A stretch of 13,526 nt of DNA, from contig CAZELH010000021.1 in the NCBI GenBank assembly GCA_964513095.1, positions 1 to 13,526 of the forward strand, in the 5' to 3' direction. This stretch comes from JBDKGD01 sp964513095 (GTDB taxonomy: Bacteria; Patescibacteriota; Minisyncoccia; UBA6257; 2-01-FULL-56-20). The notes beneath the pieces were generated by a model. It did not search any database. It saw nothing but the letters and a program-made list of their open reading frames with translations, and was not told where the DNA came from. Both the position numbers and the translations under genes were made by a program. Of this stretch, positions 13,122 through 13,526 are shown piece by piece. Each line of letters begins with the position of its first letter. The stretch's first letter is position 1.

Positions 13122-13526
13122 TTATACTCCGAAAATTCGTTGGGCGTTTTTGTAGATCTGATCTTTCATTTCTTCTGTCGAAACACCCTTTAATTCTGCT
13201 AATTTTTTGACTGTTTCAATCACAAAGGCAGGCTCGTTACGTTTGCCTCGATGTGGAATAGGAGCAACATACGGCGCGTCCGTTTCTGAAAGAATATTGT
13301 CTATCGGAAGATATTTTACGACTTCAGCGTACGCGTCGGTAAACGTCACCACTCCCCCAAACGTAAACGAAAATCCAATATCAAGCAGTTTTTTGGCATC
13401 GTCTTTTGTGCCGGTAAAAAAATGAATAACCCCCGGACGAAGATTGTGTTTTACCGATTCAAGAATATTGATAAGATCACCAAAGGCGTCGCGACAGTGA
13501 ATCATTAGAGGCTTTGCCACCACTCG
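13122..13526 (-). CDS. tatD: TatD-family metal-dependent hydrolase, C-terminal part
   Basis: This is the C-terminal half of a TatD/YcfH-type hydrolase, a TIM-barrel enzyme with nuclease activity reported in E. coli. About 135 residues are visible of a usual 255-265. The open frame runs off the window edge with no stop, so the GTG at 13523 is probably internal. Metal-binding and catalytic positions of the family are seen as His in MIHCRDA, His in GVIHFFTG and Asp in LSETDAPYVAP. The late block HRGKRNEPAFVIETVKKLAELKG is the usual substrate-end motif. The N-terminal HxH metal site would lie outside the window. The gene lies upstream of leuS on the same strand but is closed off by the terminator at 13071-13103. 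Confidence 0.92.
   Translation of the reverse strand, partial: RVVAKPLMIHCRDAFGDLINILESVKHNLRPGVIHFFTGTKDDAKKLLDIGFSFTFGGVVTFTDAYAEVVKYLPIDNILSETDAPYVAPIPHRGKRNEPAFVIETVKKLAELKGVSTEEMKDQIYKNAQRIFGV

Noticed and set aside
138..13526. Recoding of TGA (code 25, as in Gracilibacteria or Absconditabacteria)
   Set aside because: All eleven genes read through without in-frame TGA and align at full length with their families. If TGA meant glycine it should occur often inside genes. The complete absence of TGA stops is noted but fits an AT-rich preference for TAA.

Overview
The window looks like a chromosomal stretch from a member of the Candidate Phyla Radiation (Patescibacteria, probably a Parcubacteria-like lineage). 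Four things suggest this. There is an N-anchored, six-cysteine lamin-tail-like protein of a kind I recall mainly from Parcubacteria. The leucyl-tRNA synthetase has the SGDGLHVGH variant of its signature. The exporter is of the single-membrane type, with no TolC-like gene. The intergenic DNA is full of short palindromic repeats of the GTTCGACtaGCTCA, CCTGCCGGCAGG and ATTCCCGA...TCGGGAAT types. This placement comes from reading alone. The standard bacterial code fits: the eleven genes end in TAA (ten) or TAG (one), with no in-frame TGA.

Layout, left to right. (1) 138-1871 (+) encodes a secreted protein of Ig/fibronectin-like domains and ends in a strong intrinsic terminator. (2) 1940-2182 carries hairpin-forming repeats. 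It lies between that gene and a convergent cysteine-rich orphan gene (2230-2886, -) that has its own terminator. (3) 2887-3112 is a divergent regulatory region. It contains a likely MarR operator/promoter and a pair of alternative hairpins. (4) 3113-7192 (+) is a compact cassette: MarR-family repressor, HlyD/MacA-like membrane fusion protein, MacB/LolD-type ATPase and MacB/FtsX permease, with gaps of 27, 3 and 6 bases. (5) 7359-8408 (+) encodes an HtrA-like serine protease with PDZ domain but no visible secretion signal. (6) 8629-9573 (+) encodes D-alanine-D-alanine ligase, starting at GTG behind a good Shine-Dalgarno. (7) On the minus strand lie the lamin-tail-like protein (9639-10502), leuS (10566-13013) and the C-terminal half of a TatD-family hydrolase (13122 to the window edge), the last closed by an intrinsic terminator.

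The coherent unit is the MarR-MacA-MacB cassette. A palindrome overlapping the repressor's -35 box predicts autoregulation. The exporter would move an unknown substrate, such as a drug, peptide or lipid, across the single membrane. Its adaptor has an unusually large helical insert in place of a simple coiled-coil hairpin. Ddl supplies a peptidoglycan precursor dipeptide, while LeuS and TatD are housekeeping.

Two modes of translation start seem to coexist. Some genes have a Shine-Dalgarno (138, 2886 and 8629). Others have a -10 element only 6-10 bases before the ATG and no Shine-Dalgarno (3113, 3647 and possibly 10502), which suggests leaderless mRNAs. No mobile element, CRISPR array, tRNA or rRNA was seen.
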